This document shows positions 61,724 through 64,000 of a DNA stretch of 64,000 nt, piece after piece; the first letter of the stretch is position 1; the number at the start of each line of letters is the position of its first letter. A model generated the notes under the pieces. It had not been told where the DNA came from. It worked only from the letters and a program-made list of their open reading frames with translations, and searched no databases. This DNA comes from Sphingobacteriales bacterium (GTDB lineage Bacteria > Bacteroidota > Bacteroidia > Chitinophagales > Chitinophagaceae). The stretch covers positions 62,001 to 126,000 of the forward strand of contig JACPUV010000023.1 in assembly GCA_016192105.1 (NCBI GenBank), written 5' to 3'. Made by a program: the position numbers and the translations under genes.

Positions 61724-63235
61724 TTAATAGCCTGGATTCTGTACCAGTTTGGTTCCCTGCAACTCCCGGAAGGGGATCGGGAAAATTTCATTTTTATTGG
61801 CAACAAATCCCCTGCCCGCTAACTTGGACGCCGCATCACCCCATCTTACCAGGTCGAAAAACCGGTGGCCTTCCCCGGCGAGTTCCAGCCTGCGTTCCGC
61901 TTTGATCGCCGCCATGGAAACAGGAACTGAAGAAAGTCCTACCCGGGCCCTGACCGCATCGAGCAGTGCCTGTGCCCTGGCGCCTGTAGCTCCCAGTGCT
62001 TCTGCTTCCATTAAATAGGTATCGGCCAGGCGGATGATCGGTGTGTTTTGTTTATAGTTTAATTCCATTGCACCGCCGCCTGTTCTTACATCAGCCTGCC
62101 GGGGCAGGAATTTGTTCAGGAAATAACCGGTATTCTGGTATCCGGCAATATAACTGGCCTGGCCGGCTGCCGCCAATGCTTTCAGGTCAAATACAGTGGC
62201 CTCAAAACGGGGATCTCCGCTGATGGCATCATAAAAATCCTGTGTGAACACATTAAAGCTCCATCCGCTGGGTAAATCCGGTGCGGTGGAACCAGCAGGT
62301 CTTGAATAACTGCGGGGGCCTACCATTACATTCAATGAATTTCCTTCATCACGGCCGCTTCCCCACCAGCCCCAGTCAGAATTACCGGCGCTGCTATGGC
62401 TGCATTCCAGGATATACTCGCTGTTAAATTTATTGGCCACCACCCAGAGGTCGCTGAAATTGGTCAGCAATTTATACCCGTACTGGCTGGTACCACCCGG
62501 TGTCCCGTTCACTTCGGCAAACTGTGCGGCTGCCTGGGGCATTTTATTATCATACAGGAATACCTTACCCAGGATTGCCTGGGCTGCTCCCTTGGTCAGT
62601 CGTCCGGCATCGGTTGATAAAGTAACCGTAGCGGGCAGATCAGGGATCGCTTCACCGAGATCTTTTTCGATCTGGGTATAAACCGCGGCAGGTGTTTCCT
62701 GTACCACATCATACATATTGGAAGCGGTCAGGGGCTCCAGGATCAACGGAATGTTTTTAAACATCCTCACCAGGTTAAAGTAATAGAAGCCACGCAATGC
62801 TTTTGTTTCAGCCACAAACCGCGCTTTCAGCGAAGCCTCCATTGTGGTGTTGGGCAGTTTGGCCAGCAGGGTGTTCGCCCTGAAGATACCCTGGTAATAA
62901 TCATTCCAGAAGCTACCGGGTATGATGTTGGCATTGATGGTATAATTGGAGAAACCCTGGATACCGGCTCCGTCCGTGGCGCCACCGCCGCCCGCATACT
63001 GATCGTCGGATCCGGCGTTCATCATGGAGATCATGTTTTCAAACCCGCCGGAGTTTTTACGAAGCACATCATACACGGCAACCAGTGCTGAAAAAGCCTG
63101 GTCTTTATCCGCATAATAGTTCTCCGATAAGAATTGCCCCTTGGGCGTTACATCCGTAAATGTTTTTTTGCAAGAGGTTAGTCCCGCAACCAGCAGGAAA
63201 CCTATTGTCAAAGTATTTATAACTATTTTTTTCAT
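61724..63235 (-). CDS. SusD/RagB outer-membrane glycan-binding lipoprotein
   Basis: A 503-residue SusD-family lipoprotein (TIGFLLVAGLTSCKKTFTDVTPKG). It has LSENYYADKDQAFSALVAVYDVLRK, FRANTLLAKLPNTTM, ALRGFYYFNLVRMFKNIPLI, LTKGAAQAILGKVFLYDNKM, and C-terminal TPIIRLADTYLMEAEALG and ERRLELAGEGHRFFDLVRWGDAA, all family marks. It pairs with the SusC gene 23 bases upstream and forms the binding lid of the beta-glucan importer. Confidence 0.95.
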   Translation of the reverse strand: MKKIVINTLTIGFLLVAGLTSCKKTFTDVTPKGQFLSENYYADKDQAFSALVAVYDVLRKNSGGFENMISMMNAGSDDQYAGGGGATDGAGIQGFSNYTINANIIPGSFWNDYYQGIFRANTLLAKLPNTTMEASLKARFVAETKALRGFYYFNLVRMFKNIPLILEPLTASNMYDVVQETPAAVYTQIEKDLGEAIPDLPATVTLSTDAGRLTKGAAQAILGKVFLYDNKMPQAAAQFAEVNGTPGGTSQYGYKLLTNFSDLWVVANKFNSEYILECSHSSAGNSDWGWWGSGRDEGNSLNVMVGPRSYSRPAGSTAPDLPSGWSFNVFTQDFYDAISGDPRFEATVFDLKALAAAGQASYIAGYQNTGYFLNKFLPRQADVRTGGGAMELNYKQNTPIIRLADTYLMEAEALGATGARAQALLDAVRARVGLSSVPVSMAAIKAERRLELAGEGHRFFDLVRWGDAASKLAGRGFVANKNEIFPIPFRELQGTKLVQNPGY

Positions 63236-63258
63236 ATTAAAAATTTAATAGCCGTTAA

Positions 63259-64000
63259 TTAGAATTGCAGTTGAATACCGAAGATGACTGACCTGGCCTG
63301 GGGATAATATCCTTTATCAATGCCAAATACACCGCCGCCGATCTCAGGATCATAGCCGGTATATTTTGTCAGGGTCAGTAAATTTTCACCGGTAACATAG
63401 ACCCGTAATCTGCTGGCATAAATCTTATTCGCGATCCTGGCCGGCAATGTATATCCTAATTGAACCAGCTTGATCCTTGCATAATCTCCTTTTTCCAGGT
63501 AAAAATCAGACATCTTGCCAAAGTTGCCGTTCGGATCCGTACTGGTTAACCGGGGATACTTGGTAGATGTTCCTTCTCCGGTCCAGCGGCTCATGGCAAT
63601 GGTCTGGAAATTGGAGTTCCCGATATCCAGCCTGCGCAGGCCCTGGAAGATCTTATTGCCACCGGCACCCTGTCCGAATACCATAAAATCAAACCCTTTA
63701 TATTCAAGGTTGATCGTTAACCCGTATGTATATTTTGGCAGGTTGTTTCCCAGGAATACTTTATCCAGGTCGGTAATGGAACCGTCCCCGTTAGCATCCA
63801 CCCACCTGAAATCGCCCGGTCTTGCATTGGGCTGAACCAGTCCGCCGGATGTATTTTTATAGTTGCTGATCTCGGCTTCGTTCTGGAATATGCCATCGGT
63901 CCGGAATCCGTAGAATGAGTTGTATGATTCACCTACCTGGGTTCTTGTAACAGACCCCATGGACTGGAAGGCGGCATCGCCTGAAATATAATTGGCATCT
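63259..64000 (-). CDS. SusC/RagA TonB-dependent transporter, cut by window end
   Basis: Only the C-terminal ~247 residues are in the window; the frame stays open to base 64000 (…DANYISGDAAFQSMG), so the plug and N-terminal parts are outside. Visible barrel features are YGFRTDGIFQNEAEI, RPGDFRWVDANGDGSITDLDKVFLG, YTYGLTINLEYKGFDFMVFGQGAGGNKIF and the tail LRVYVTGENLLTLTKYTGYDPEIGG ending FGIQLQF with the terminal Phe. These are SusC marks. It leads the beta-glucan operon. Confidence 0.93.
   Translation of the reverse strand, partial: DANYISGDAAFQSMGSVTRTQVGESYNSFYGFRTDGIFQNEAEISNYKNTSGGLVQPNARPGDFRWVDANGDGSITDLDKVFLGNNLPKYTYGLTINLEYKGFDFMVFGQGAGGNKIFQGLRRLDIGNSNFQTIAMSRWTGEGTSTKYPRLTSTDPNGNFGKMSDFYLEKGDYARIKLVQLGYTLPARIANKIYASRLRVYVTGENLLTLTKYTGYDPEIGGGVFGIDKGYYPQARSVIFGIQLQF

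Noticed and set aside
1..64000. CRISPR arrays, tRNA or rRNA genes, insertion sequences, prophage or defence genes
   Set aside because: No spaced direct repeats, cloverleaf signatures, transposase or phage motifs were seen on either strand by reading; a tRNAscan-SE or ISfinder run could still find something short.

Overview
The window is chromosomal DNA from a member of the Bacteroidota, most likely a Chitinophagaceae-type soil or freshwater bacterium (inferred). It holds two SusC/SusD-type glycan loci, many lipoproteins with a Cys-Lys-Lys lipobox context, Bacteroidota -7 promoter elements (TAnnTTTG), weak Shine-Dalgarno sites, and phylum-typical genes (DUF4834 protein, long PurF, TlpA plus PpiC pair, WG-repeat protein). 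No tRNA, rRNA, CRISPR array, insertion sequence or prophage was seen. No gene-free stretch exceeds 300 bases.

Layout. 1-4012: end of an unknown gene, a WG-repeat exported protein, a small lipoprotein and metF. 4111-26618: polysaccharide/uronate locus 1. A co-directional 10-gene run (GH31, SDR mannonate oxidoreductase, uxuA, uxaC, kdgK, YhcH-like, eda, ExuT-like transporter, GH13, GH63/MGH1-like enzyme) faces a minus-strand set (Gfo/Idh/MocA protein, DoxX/YkgB protein, alpha/beta hydrolase, SusD, SusC). A divergent LacI-type regulator follows. 26707-49941: housekeeping and envelope genes: PpiC foldase with TlpA-type thioredoxin, RlmD, a rhomboid protease with a degenerate rhomboid partner, Adk, MsrB, an M16 protease, an aminotransferase, a tiny lipoprotein operon, a glycosyltransferase, an EamA transporter, SixA, PurF, a six-PAS histidine kinase and a SurA-like foldase. 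50085-54763: the rimP-nusA-infB operon behind a hairpin leader. 55223-64000: locus 2, a beta-glucan locus (SusC cut by the window end, SusD, two PKD-type surface lipoproteins, two GH16 enzymes, one GH3 enzyme).

How the genes work together. In locus 1 outer-membrane SusCD imports oligosaccharides, secreted or periplasmic GH31/GH13/GH63-like enzymes cut them, ExuT imports hexuronate, and UxaC, the SDR (in place of UxuB), UxuA, KdgK and Eda take glucuronate to pyruvate and glyceraldehyde-3-phosphate. The same 15-base palindrome, TCGAAAACGTTTTCG, lies in front of the GH31 operon (4110-4124) and in the susC/lacI divergent promoter (25536-25550), 21.4 kb apart. This ties both arms to the LacI-type regulator. 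No known alpha-glucuronidase, polysaccharide lyase or unsaturated-uronyl hydrolase is present, so which enzyme frees the uronate is open and is the most interesting question here. Locus 2 looks like a laminarin or mixed-linkage beta-glucan locus, with strong hairpins between its genes.

A second general signal: several genes start 4-6 bases after an exact TAnnTTTG element, which predicts leaderless mRNAs and fixes non-ATG starts for rlmD (GTG) and the EamA transporter (TTG).
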